Shown piece after piece: positions 35,446 through 47,694 of a stretch of 64,000 nucleotides of DNA. The DNA is taken from assembly GCA_963669155.1 (NCBI GenBank), contig OZ022585.1, positions 12,665,867 through 12,729,866 of the forward strand, in the 5' to 3' direction. How positions within the stretch are numbered: the first letter of the stretch is position 1; each line of letters starts with the position of its first letter. A program made the translations under genes and the position numbers. Under the pieces are notes generated by a model. That model was not told where the DNA came from. It did no database searches and worked only from the letters and a program-made list of their open reading frames with translations. This DNA is from Arbacia lixula. Taxonomy: Eukaryota; Echinodermata; Echinoidea; Arbacioida; Arbaciidae.

Positions 35446-38400
35446 AGGGCTAAACTGTTTTCAATATAATTCACTATGTTGGAATACTGGTTCATCATAC
35501 AATACAAACATGGACTTATCGGTTTATAGGAGTATCCTCCACAAGGCAATTTCATACTGAATATGGTTGAGTTGAAGTATAGAACTATACATGTATCTCC
35601 AGATGCACCTTGTATACCTGAATTTTACTTGAGATTTCCTTTAACGAGTGTTAATGATAATTTTGCAGGTTGCTGAAAAACATTGCAAAGTCATACTTAC
35701 AGAACGCATATCATCATTGAAGTTTGTGTGTAGTGGCCATCCTTTTCTGTCCATCATATGTTACGCCATACCCATAGTTATGCATTTACTTAATACATGT
35801 ATATACATATTCATGTATGTGTATGAATATGTAGGGGAAGATGATTTTTCTCCAAATGAGTACTGCCTCAACTACAGTATATATTTCTTGGATATATAGT
35901 TGTTGCAGTTGTATCATTTTGTGGCAGCGGCAAATATGTACGGATATGATCGACATTGCTGTTTTATTATTTGATAATGCTATGTTGAGGCTTCCAACTG
36001 ACCAAGGCTTATGATGAAGTTCTAGCTGGTTGTGATACCACTGCTTATAGAGCTTACATGAGCTTAGCAGTCTTGCACGGTGCTGTATATTGAGAGTAGA
36101 TTGCTTACAGTTGTAGTAAATCCTTAGGGTATGTTCACACAATGTTGGTTTGTTACGACCTAATACTGACAGTCTCACAGGGCTGTTTGCGGGATGTACC
36201 CACTTCTTGACATGTACAATTTGTTACGTGCAGCATGTTCCTCACTTTGTCACAGCGGCAAATCACTGGCTCCAAAGCATGCAGCAAGCAGCTTATGTGT
36301 GAAAAAAACCTTCAAAAGAACTGCTGAATCTCGTATTCAAACATCCGGTGGATTAAACATATTGTGAGAGTAAAGTTAGCTCTGAGAAGAGCTGTTATAT
36401 TTTGGGTAGGATGACCACTTGTCGGAATGACGTTTCAGTATTAAAGAAATCCTCTAGTCTTTCGAAGTCAAGAGATATTTAGAAATAAATATAGGTGTTA
36501 CAAATATAGACCGCTGTTTAGTTTGATATAAACTGTGCAAATACATGTATGGTTTGTTGGGGAACCAGTGATGTGCATCTACATGTAATAAGTGGAAAAC
36601 TGATATGATGTGTATACTAGCAAAGTTGTCATGGTAACGCGTAGAGTTCCCTGTACACCTACTTTCAAATAGAGCCTCTGGAACAACTGTCAGTTTAGAT
36701 CAGTGGATTGCCAGGTTTACCACACTGAACTTAATTAAAAAATACTACCTTCCATTGGTTAGGTAATGTGCACTGGGTGTGGTGAAACCCTCCCTAAATT
36801 ACATTAGGAGTGTCCTTACTCCTAGGAGGATATTCTGGAATACCAATTCAGCCTCTCCTTGATACCACCTACATGTAGCTTGGGGAGTTAGGAGAAAGCT
36901 TAGGAGGAAGTATGGAAGACCACCCCTAAACTTGCACCAGGGTGTATTAAACACAGCGGTATTGATGTGAACTGCTTGGCTGAATTGATGTCATCCACTA
37001 GCTGAATAGATTGATGATCATTTGAAGTTTGATCACTTTCATCATTTTGGACACCCTGACAGTATTTCTCGAGAGTACCGGTATTTGACTTTTTGACAAA
37101 GAGAACAGGGTTGGAAGAGAGGATGGGGTGGGGTTATGTACTAATAAATTTAGTGGAAATGGTGTAAGATGGGTATGATGTCACTAGGTAGTCCTGAATG
37201 GGAGAAAACAAATTATTCATGATATTCTTTGAAGAAAACGTGTTGGATGAACTCATGGTATCTTTCAAATGTAATGAATTTTGACTTAAACTACAGTAAA
37301 GGCACAAAATGCAACTTGATACAGCCAGCCCTGCTTTTCTGTCTTATAAATTCACTTTTCCGATATATTCTCAAACTTTTAACTTCATTCATTCATGACT
37401 TTTAAACAATGAGGTCAAACTATGATCTAGAAACAGTTACATGTCAGCAACATGTTTGAACTTGCATCTCCACTGCGGCTAGTCTAAGTGTATCATATTT
37501 ACCTCCAGGATTAAACCCCAGATGATATGGAGCACCTTCCCCTGCCTATGTGTACCTAAAGTCCTGTGGTATTTGCTTTTTCCACTCAAGAATGCGTTGA
37601 TGTGCAGACAAACCTTCCTATTGTGATACATGCATTTGTTTAATTTGTGTGGGATGGGGGTAGGTGTGTTAGTGACTTGGCACTTTACATTTGTATGAAG
37701 TTACAGATATTGTCTTTGGGAGGATGGGGGTATTAGTGTTGATGAAATAGAACAGCAATGAAATAGTTGAACTACATTCATTTGGAGAATACAATGTTTT
37801 GGATATAGCAGTCTTTGCTGCAAATTGAGAGGTGCTTTTTTTCAGTCACAAAGGAAAAAATCTATGATTTACTTTTTTGTGAAGGAAATGTACAACTTAA
37901 CAAAATGCAAGAATCACTGCAATTTAGCTTTTGTCTTGCTCATCCTACTTTTGCACATTCTGTGTCGTCTTCCTCATTATTTTGATTTGTCAACATACGT
38001 ATGGATTCCTCTCCTTTCTCTACCATTTAATCTGATTGGTCCTTGGACCTGTAGTCATCTAATGTGTTGTACTACACCCGGTCAAGTACTCTGAGTTGTT
38101 GCTGTTTCTGCCATGCCCATGTGGCAGATGTTTAGGTGATCTAGACGTGGCATGTGTCTTTACTATGTTCACATTTTGTCTCTACTTACCCAGGAGTAAA
38201 TAAAGGAATCACTAGTGTGTGTACATGACTTGTTCAAACCAGTCCTAGCACCACAGGCAGTGAATACAATCATTCCCGATGTGGAGATAGTGCACATACT
38301 GTATTGTGGCTTATGATGTACCCAGTTATTGAGGATAAGGTCTGAATACAGCACCGATGGATCATTAAATTGCATTGAATGGGGTGTTAATTTAACTCTC

Positions 38401-40146
38401 TTTGTGCCACTGATGTATCTTTGTACCAGTTATAAACACATGTCCCATAGAAGAGAGTTTATCTGCCACACAGAAGGGTTAATCCCACTCAATTAGCAAT
38501 ACCCAGGCATTACATATTGTACTTATATAATAATCATATATATAGATATGTGAGATTGCGTCCCTGCATTAGTATACTATGTGATTTGTGAACCACTTGA
38601 AGGACTTGTTTGTTTGTTTGTTTTTTATTTGTTGCCAAGAAGACACGCTTGCCTTTAATAGTGTAAAGAAATTATGTTCAGTTCAGTGATCTCATAGGCA
38701 TTTTACTCCCCTCACAATAATAAACAAAATCTGTTTTGGGTGACATATTAGTCCATGGAACTTATGGCATATTGGAATATTATAGACAATCCCATTTCAC
38801 TTTTAAATAAATCATCAATGTGATGCAGACACATCGTTTACAAAAATCATTTGTTTTTCTTACAACATTATAATGTGTATTATTATGGCATATTATTATT
38901 ATTGGTACATAAAGGGTGAAAGCATTCTTTGCTTGCATTACAAGAGAAGGGGGAATGGATTGGCTGTAACTAATATTTGCTATATCATATATAAACACTG
39001 CATTATCTTTTCTTGTAACGGGTGTTTTTACGAGTTCAATGCCAGTACAACAACTTATGTTGCCCAATATGCTTGAATATATAAACACATATTCATCATT
39101 GATAAGTTTCAAAGTTTGCTGAGTTTACACAACAGTATCCCCAAACACATCATGAACTCAGTATGTGTTGTGGCCAGTCGTTGTTGGATGTATTGTCTCC
39201 GATAATGATAATGTAAGAATCTAGCAAACCGGGTGCATAGATAAAGTGGTTACCAGTATTGTGTTCTGTTGTAAATGGAGAAAAATCCATGTTTATTTCT
39301 GTTGGGGGGGGGGGGGGAGGGGGTTGCCATGCCGTCTCATTAATTCCTATGATTGATAATGCTGCCTTTAAGAGTCATGTCAAGACTTGATTTTTCGTGC
39401 TGAGAAATAGCAAGTTATTTCTTTTGGTGTGTGTTCGTTATGCTGCTTGTAACATTACAATGTGCTATGAGTATGAGAATTTAGGTAGCACTTGTCTACA
39501 CTTTGAACACTGCTATGCTATGTAAAAACAATTGTTTAACAGTTGGTTCGAAAAGTACTTCCAATTTAACAAATGTATGTTAATCTCATGTATAGAGACG
39601 CACTGGAGTTATAGATTATTAAAGTGGATTTTCTGTAATACTAGACTTTGTGTGCAGATTTTCTGTCTGTTCATCACTTCAATGATACAAGTGTGATGTT
39701 AATGTAGACACTTCCTAAAATGGCTTTCAAACAGTTCCATGTGCTATTGATCTTGAGCAGAAGCGAGTCAAGTCCGGGTAGCATTAAGCTTTCATGAGAA
39801 AACCTAGCATCTTGCATCAGTCTGAAACTTGTATTCTTTCGAGGTCAACCGTTTCTGCATTGTTGGATTGTATTGCATTCTTCACATGTCCAGGGCGAGT
39901 TTTCTAAGCACTGACTTGAGTTAGGGCTCCTCTACATTAGCTACAGTGTTAGCTAAGTGGTGCCAAAGTTATAATTACTCGCAGGTGTCACATTGATCTT
40001 CAACCAGTTGGTGAGATTCAACCCTTGACCCCTAACATGCCATATGTGGATCATTTCACAATCAATATACACAAGTCCCATAGAGGAGCATTATGTCCTG
40101 GCATACATTGGGTTAAGTACATTTGAGCATGATAACATGATATAAG
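35446..40146. other. Intergenic DNA, no gene recognised
   Basis: AT-rich sequence with poly(A)-like hexamers (36484, near 38200 and 38806), TGTTTGTTTGTTTGTTT near 38608 and a G14 run at 39304-39317. No open frame has recognisable domains. Confidence 0.5.
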
Positions 40147-41060
40147 TGATGGGAAGTAACAGGTGTAGATGGAGGCTTCCTTCTAGTAATACTTGTATTA
40201 TACATCCTTGCGTATTTTGAAGTGTTATCCCCCTACTGATGTATGAATTGATGGTAATACAGTTCTGATGTGTTTGCCCATGTTTGGAGATCTGAAGTAA
40301 TGGATATCAAATCTGTGAGGTAGTTATTATATTTATCTGAATATATTTTTTCCTGTGATATGAAGTTTTTTTGTTGTTTTCTAAATCAAAAGAATTAAAA
40401 AAGTTATTTGTCATGGTGAATGCAATTGTAATTGTTTGATTTATTTGTTTATTTAATAAGTGTATATGTGTATGGGCATGGGTGGGTGTATGTGTGTGTA
40501 TGTGTACATGTTTGTCTTTTTGCTGTGTGGCATTTTTTTAGTTAAGCATGATATATCATAATAATGAGTGGAGAGGTTATGAGTGGGTTGGATGGATTAA
40601 GTACGATTGATCGAGAAGGGAGAAAAAGAATAATACATCGTTTGATGTTTGTAGTGAAGGCATGTTTTAGAAAGGAAACACAAAAACAAAGTTTTGTAAT
40701 GAGTGGAGAGGTTTTGATGGGAAGTAAAAGATGCGGATGGATGCTTCCTTCTATTAATATTTGTATTAGATAAGTAGATAAGGATAATGATAAGGATGAT
40801 TGTGCAAGAAGGAGGAGATGACTACATTGTTTGAATTTTGTAGTGAAGGCCTGTTTTAGAAAGGTAAAACAAAATGTAATGAGAGGATACTTCGTGAGTC
40901 AGCTGGATGGGATAAGGATGATTGTTTAAGAAGGGAAAGGACGAGGAGAGTACATTGTTTGAGCTTTGTAGGGAAGGCATGTTTTAGAAGTTAAAACAAA
41001 ATGTTGTAATGAGTGGAAAGTTCTGGAGTCAGATGCGGATAAGAATGATTGTTTAAGAAT
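40147..41060 (+). repeat. Diverged tandem repeats, units about 130-185 bp
   Basis: The block TTTGTAGTGAAGGC(A/C)TGTTTTAGAA occurs near 40650, 40838 and 40967. Each occurrence is preceded by TACATTGTTTGA or a variant and followed by AAAACAAA...GTAATGAG. A block GATGGGAAGTAA...CTTCCTTCTA at about 40147-40204 recurs at 40716-40773. Downstream (41040-41330) the DNA is purine-rich. No coding function seen. Confidence 0.75.
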
Positions 41061-41624
41061 GGAAAGGGAGAGAAGATGGGAGAGTGGAGCAAGATGCAAG
41101 ATGCGATGGAAAGGGAAAGATTGATGGTAAATGGCTGCGGGAGAGACGGGTAAGTGAGTATAGAAAATCAGAGGGGGTGGGATCATGAATGTATGAAGAA
41201 TATTCGAAGATAGATAAAACAGGTGAAGGAGTGTTTGGGGGGAATGAGAAGAAAAATATACACAGGAAAGAATGGAATATTCTCTGGGTTTCCATGAGGA
41301 AAGGAAGGGATTTTTCAAGAATTAACATTTTGGTTACTCTATGTAGCAACTTGGCTTTTGTATAGGTAAAACCGGTAGCGGAATAAAGACGACAGATATG
41401 ATATTTAGATTGATATCTACCCTAAACAGTAGAATAAACAACGAGGGTATAATAAACACACATTCGTTTAAGACTATGGGATGGTACTGATGATTAAAAC
41501 AGAGAACAGATTTTAATCTTGGAGGGGGATAGTAATGGAAAAGTTGTAGGATATCCACAAACAAAACTTGTAAATGAAACAAAAAAGAAGATAAAATTGA
41601 CAGATGATCAGTGCATAGTATATA

Positions 41625-42197
41625 AACACAACAAAAAAGTAAGGGTGATTGTTTATGCTGTTTTAACAGTACAATTTGGCATTTCTTGTGCAATTTTTAA
41701 AGTGTATTTACTCAACTATGACACGAAGATGACTTCTTAATAAATAATAATAGGTCATGTTACATCTTCGTCAAAATATGTGGAGTTTTATTTTTTCATA
41801 AAAATAAAGGGTTTTTAAAAGTTTCTAACTCAAGAGGGATGAGTATTTTTTAAACTGTGCTCACTCAACCAGAAAAATGGATTCAGTGTCGGGATCGGTG
41901 TTAGTGCATCCAGAGATGATAAACAATAAAAGGACATAAATTATGCATCAGAAATTGAATTCATTAAAAATTCATATGACAGAATTTCAAAATTACCCTC
42001 GTGACTTTTAAAAAAGTGACAATTTTGCCTTTAATGTATGCTCACGCATGCATGACTGGATGGATTAATGCGATTTTCACACGGAAGTTAGTCAATAAGT
42101 TAAAGAACATTCCTGCGAAATTATAGTGCTCAAAACCTTTTCAATCAGAAGTTATATTATTTTGCTCAGGGGGTGGGACATACTTTTTTGTTGTGTT
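41625..42197. mobile_element. Palindromic MITE, family A, copy 2 (573 bp, opposite orientation)
   Basis: Starts AACACAACAAAAAAGTAAG and ends ACTTTTTTGTTGTGTT, flanked by TA on both sides. The left half matches the reverse complement of the right-central part of the copy at 1367-2097 (blocks around TTGGCATTTCT, ACTATGACAC). The outer left arm is missing, so the terminus joins the interior directly. Confidence 0.88.
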
Positions 42198-43573
42198 TAG
42201 TTTTTCAACACGCTTTCGAGCTTTCTGAATTTGAAAGATCGGTCTTGGCGTTTCAAATAGTGTGCTATGTCCGTCCTCAGGGTCGAGAAAGAAATGTGCA
42301 GGGTAGGCCCACCAGAGATATGTAGTTTATATCAACCACGGGTCGATTATTAATGGACTTGGAAGACTTCCAGAGAGGGGGGGGGGGGGAGGGGGTGATA
42401 ACAAAATAACAAAAAATTAGAAGAACAGGAAATGAATAAGACAAGTTAAACGCGTGAACAAGAAAAGAGGAAGGTCAATTATAATCAACACCCAACAAAA
42501 AGAGGAGAAGCCAACAAATAGGAGAAGGAGGAAAAACGAACCAAAACGGAAAGTGGGAAGAAGAAGGAGTACACTGTAATAGGATGAGGAGGAGAAGAAG
42601 AGCAAGAGAACAAGAACACGAAGAAGAAGGCGGCGCTCAGATAATGTAAAGCTTTTAACGCGGAGGGCAGCAGTCATCCTTCACACACTGAACTACCACA
42701 CCACAGACATTCTACATACAGTAATCACAATGATCCGAAAGTAGAGTCCTCGCCATGAGCGAGGGGTGATATTCTGAAAACGAAGTTTCGACTTAAATCC
42801 TCTACGATCCAGACCTGTGATTGGTTTATTAGCGCAGTTGTTTACCTTAGCCAATTTAGAATACAAAAAGACTCAGATACTGCGATACAGTTTGGCAAAA
42901 ACGTGAAAAAAAAAAATTGACAGTTTGACGAAAATCTGGCAAAGGATAAGAAAATTATATATTGTTTTAGTTTTGATTTTTTTGACGTCACTCTATGAAA
43001 AAGATGTATTCCTTCTAAAACAGAAAAGAGGGAATTCATGGGGCAAATAGTGAGAGCATGTAAGAGCATCTCGCACGTGACATCACAAAATTCAAACTTA
43101 AAAGAATCACAACTTTCTTACGAAATGCAATATATTTTGACGGATTTTCGTCAATCCTTCACTCTTTATTTAATGGTTTTGTTTTAATCAAAACCAACTT
43201 AACTTCAGGATAGACTTTCCCTCTAAATTTCTTTCAGAATACCATCCCAAAATTTCTATTTGAAACAAGAATCCATGTCGAGTTCTTTTATAAAGGAAAT
43301 CTATCCGAAATAATATATAGAGTTCATCAAAATGTAAATGTTTTAAAAGTATATCTAGCTCAAAGAGGAGATTTGTAAGTATTAAGCCTAGCGTAACAAA
43401 CAATATTTTGTTTCTTGCTCATTAAATGCAAATCTCTCTGCAACTATGTTTTCATCGTGCTATGAAACATTAAGTAGCCTTCATTGGCATTGTATTATGC
43501 TGTGCAAGTTTCCCCCTCTCACTGCATGTGTTTCTCTTTCTATTTTGTCTTTTTCCCTTTCTATTCTCCCCCC

Positions 43574-43623
<50 letters not shown>

Positions 43624-45369
43624 TCTCTCTCGATTTACTTTTGCAGAATCTTCATCTTCTTGAGCGCTCTCCCTGTCTCTCTGCCTCTCTCTCACCTGCT
43701 CTCGTTCTCTGTATGTATCTTTCTATCATTCTCTTCTCCCTCTCATAAAGTCTCTTTCATCTTCCGACTTTCTGTTGTTTCCCTTTGCATTAGACATGTT
43801 AGATTTCCTCATATTAATGATGTGAATGGTTCTTACATAATGTAAACAGGTATTGATAGGCCTTTTGCAGTTTTATCTTTAAATAACCACAGGATAGGAA
43901 AAAGATGTAAATACAATAAAAATGTAGCGTATGTAGGCTGTAAAGGAAGATGGATAACAAATAAAATTGTGAAATTAAGACTTTTATACTGCAACCTGAT
44001 GTCATGTTTAGAGCCTTTTGCCATCCCTCTTGTAACAATATTCCTCGATTGAAAACATCTTTGGTATTATTAGCATTTCTACCCGTTACCTTCATGGTTA
44101 TAAACTTGAGTAGCGAAGGGCGGGGGGTGGGGGGGTGGGGGGGGGGGGGTGGAGGGGGATGTTCGTCCCGGCACATTCACTTACTCTGTTTGATATATTT
44201 CCTCAGTGGGCTGAGCGTCTGGCCATTCCCCCCCCCCCCCCCCCCCCGCCCCAAAAGTGTACTAAGCATTGTCCATATTACATAAGACTTACCATTGATG
44301 GCAACTTTGCTTCCGGCAACTTCTATATGGAAACCTCTGAATTTGATTGGCTGTCGAGCGAAGTAACAATGGTAGTTAGAATGATGACATAGTTACCATT
44401 AGTGGAAAGTTATGCAACAGGGCCCTGGACTAACATTATGGGACGCCAAATAAAACAATATGAAACATTACTATTTACTCAAATGTCCTTGGAATCACTA
44501 ATTTGACTATGGTATAATTTTTATTCAGTTTAATTGTCCACATAATTAATTACCGTGAACGAATAGTAGATGAAATCAACCACCAAGTTGTGATTCTGTG
44601 ATGAACATCACTGATTTTAGGATGTATGAAGCGTAGGCCTATAATATTGATATCAGATGAATTATTTTGCGCCCCGTAAAGTTAGTCTTAGTTAGTTAAA
44701 CCACCATTTTGAGACTATCCTTCCATTGGGCCTTTATACAGTCTCACTCCATAGATTGCACGCTTAAAGGACCCATATAATCAAAATGTAAGTTAATTTA
44801 TGTTGATGTTGATGTAATATGTATAGACCTACGTGTATAACAAAATCACTAACGGTTTAATGGAAATATGTGTCCTATATTTTTCTCAGCACTAAAAACC
44901 CCGCCTCCAAAAATACCCTCAAGTGCTTATAATAGCATCACACGTCTATACCATGCATTTTGATTACAGGGGCCCCTTAAGTTATAACATGCAAGATTCA
45001 TGAATGAATTAGGAAAAGAGAAGAAAGGAGGGGGGGGGGGTACATCTTCCCATGTGACCAGTCCTCTACCTAGCACAGACCTCCATCACGGTCACAATCC
45101 AAATATGCCTTATTGGGGTAATTAAGTCAGCGTTTTGATCATGATTTCATTTGACGTGATAAGATACGCGGTCATTGTGCCGGTAGGAGCCGGGGTCAAA
45201 AAGTGGAAGTGGAAACCTGGGGCGAAAGCATAGGGGGGCCAACCTACGCCCCGCCCCCACCCTGTATTATCTTGGTCCGTCTGGAGGAAAATAAATAATC
45301 CTTATTGTTTTCCGTTATCATGGCACAATGCCACTACTGTAAATTGGTTAAATTCTGAAGAATTCTCTA
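42198..45369. other. Intergenic DNA with purine/pyrimidine tracts and homopolymers
   Basis: Purine-rich tract 42370-42640, a (CT)n array at 43577-43621 within a pyrimidine tract (43500-43745), G clusters at 44118-44157 and a C20 run at 44228-44247, and a G11 run at 45030-45040. The segment at 42890-43165 resembles the palindromic element at 52529-53033: TTTGACGAAAATC, CACGTGACATCACAAAATTCAAA and GATTTTCGTCAATCCTTCACTC are shared. Confidence 0.6.
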
Positions 45370-46235
45370 CATTCATGCGCGATGAGTGCGCGATGCACTA
45401 AGGCTCAGTACGGGGTGATTCACACTCGCGAACAATCCATCCATCTTCCCCCGCCTTCTCACCCCACATTGCCTACTTTTTATCCCGGCCAATACCGCAT
45501 TCCAAAAATTCTGCAGTCGGTTTGATAAAACACGCTCTGTTGGCTGCAGCCCAAGGTCGCCGCTATGTGTTGAACGCTGGATGCAAAACTTCGGCGAACG
45601 ACGAACGAACGCACACATTCCTGATTGCTTCGTCAATTCTCCTAAAGTAATTGGTATTTCCCATGGTTCCGCGCTACGTACACTCGGATCGTACGTCCGG
45701 CCGTGGGAAACAGCGCTAGCGGTGAATAAGTAAACGTAATTTGTATGCACATGTATTGTCTATGCGGAAACTGTTCAATTGGATCGCAGTAGTCTCGAAG
45801 ACGAATGGAAAACTGCTTTATATTTTGATCTAGGAAGTTGTGAGCAATCCCCAGATATCCGTGGACGTATACAAATAGAAGGATTCACGGAAAATTGTAC
45901 TCGGGTACCATCGCAAGCCAGAACTGACGTGGAAATTTTCTTCGGAGATTAGGAATGTGGAGCTACCTGTTTCGAGATCGTGCGAATTTGTAGTTGAATA
46001 TCGCATGTTTCACGCATACACAACTTGCATTGTGTGTGTGCGTGTGTAACGTACATCAACAATATGGCCACCGACAGCTGCACTGCTCGTGAAAAGCGTG
46101 CATTGTTTATGTTCAGTATTCAACAGGAATCATGAAGTTCCTAGCCAACTGGAGGGTAGATGCTCCCTGGTTTCCCCCGTAAAGACGGCAGATTGTAGAC
46201 ACTGAGCATAGATACATGTATTGGTTCATTATTAG
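45370..46235 (+). promoter_or_regulatory. Candidate promoter and noncoding first exon of the second gene
   Basis: CpG is much denser here than in the flanks (for example 45370-45410, 45590-45720, 45840-45900). AACAATATGGCCACC at about 46058 resembles a YY1/Kozak-type context; ATG 46064 opens a 23-codon frame ending TGA, which would be an upstream ORF. A donor-like AG|GTGAGA lies at 46235/46236. The next acceptor-like exon on this strand begins at 50666 and carries 5' UTR, so a spliced 5' UTR would fit. No transcript evidence exists; inferred only from position and composition. Confidence 0.35.
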
Positions 46236-47468
46236 GTGAGAAAATAATGAATTTAGAACTGTTTTTTAACATGAAATTATATTTTTAAACATGTCATGAC
46301 ATTAACAACATTAGCTCATTAATTTAAAGACCGTAGCACATTTGCAAAAATCATTGACCTCAGTAGGAATCAGCAGTATACATGTACCCTAGCCCCGGGA
46401 CTGCTCCCGCGCAGTGGGAGCGTCCTGAGGGCTCGCCACCAATTTCCAAGCATGTCTGGTCCGACTACCGAGAAATCAACCCGTGCGCATGAATGAATTA
46501 CTCATTTCAAGTACATTTATCACATATAAATGGCTAAATGTATTGAATGTATACCTGAGCTGTAAAACTGTTTGAAAATGCTAAGCAACGTTACATATTT
46601 CCTCTTCACATACGATCATGATCTTTGTAACAAATACGGTTCGTCGAGGCTGCCATCTTGGCTGCTTGAAAAACGTACACTGCAAAGGGGAACTGGCGCA
46701 TGCGCATTAAGTTTTGCATCGCAGCTGCTGTCGCGCGATTCTGAACCACTTTAGGTGGAAAACAGTTTTTAAAAATGCAACATGGATTAAATTTATCTTC
46801 AAACCAATTACGGAATTATCCAGGTATATATTTTACTTCAATATATGCAACAGATTTGAGATTTGAGTTACAGAATTGCTGAAACCAACTAATATAATCA
46901 CTGCTAATCTCGACTTCCTTACTTCAAAGGTTTGTGCTACGCAGCCCGCTCACTGCGTGAGCGGGCTGGTCGCAGTAAACATGTACCCTAACAATAACGT
47001 GTATGAAATCTCATTCAAAGGTTCACGAACATGACAAACCTACATGTATTTAGAAAAAATGGAAGAATAGATTTAAAATGGCAACACTCGTTGAACTGCT
47101 CATCTCAACACACCACTTTGCGGTGCGAAAAGATGTGATGTGGGCTATTAGTATTGCGTATTGCCGTCAGCTACAGGAATTTTGAGGTTTTTGTTCTTTT
47201 ATACTGGGAACTCAGACTAGGGAACTTACATTTTTACAGTATTTTCTTCTTTTTTCTGTGATTTTTACAAAATTGTATTTTTAAATTTGTTTTGACTGAC
47301 AAAATGGCTACCTTTTTTTTTGACAAATGACATTGATAATATCATTTGCAGGTATGCTCATGTTCTATCCAATGAATTCACAACTTAAAATTGAAATCTT
47401 AATTGACCATTTTCATTATTTATGCAAATCTTATGCATGTCCAAACAATAAATTACATATGGTAACCA
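46236..47468. other. Noncoding DNA with repeat fragments
   Basis: A fragment of the GACAGGGTGTCCC family lies at about 46960-47290 (ATGTACCCTAACAATAACGTGT, TTTTCTTCTTTTTTCTGTGATTTTTACAAAA). A shorter piece lies near 46330-46400 (TTTGCAAAAATCATTGACCT, AATCAGCAGTATAC). The hairpin GCCCGCTCACTGCGTGAGCGGGC at 46943-46965 is a perfect palindrome apart from its centre. Confidence 0.6.
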
Positions 47469-47694
47469 TAGAGTACCGAAGTGTGACGTCATTTGAGCAT
47501 TATTGCCAAGACGACTGGTTCTAAACGGTGCGGGTAGAGCAAGCAGCGGTGATCACAGGAGGGACTGTAATTGGGAATGCCGGACACTAGCTCGATAGAC
47601 AATATCGGACTGCTAAACCTCTCAATGGACGAGTTTGTTTAGAGCCAATTGTCTTGACAACATGCTCATATGTCGACACCATTTCAGTACTCTA
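47469..47694. mobile_element. Hairpin MITE, family F, copy 1
   Basis: TAGAGTACCGAAGTG...GACGTCATTTGAGCAT on the left is the inverse of ATGCTCATATGTCGACACC...CAGTACTCTA on the right. The inner arms GACGACTGGTTCTAAAC / GTTTAGAGCCAATTGTC also pair. Noncoding. Confidence 0.85.

Noticed and set aside
43528..43845. Ser-Leu repeat protein frames
   Set aside because: Translation of the (CT)n array at 43577-43621.
45373..45750. 125-codon minus-strand frame in the CpG-dense region
   Set aside because: CpG-rich DNA has few stop codons by chance; no domain seen, and the opposite strand is a better promoter candidate.
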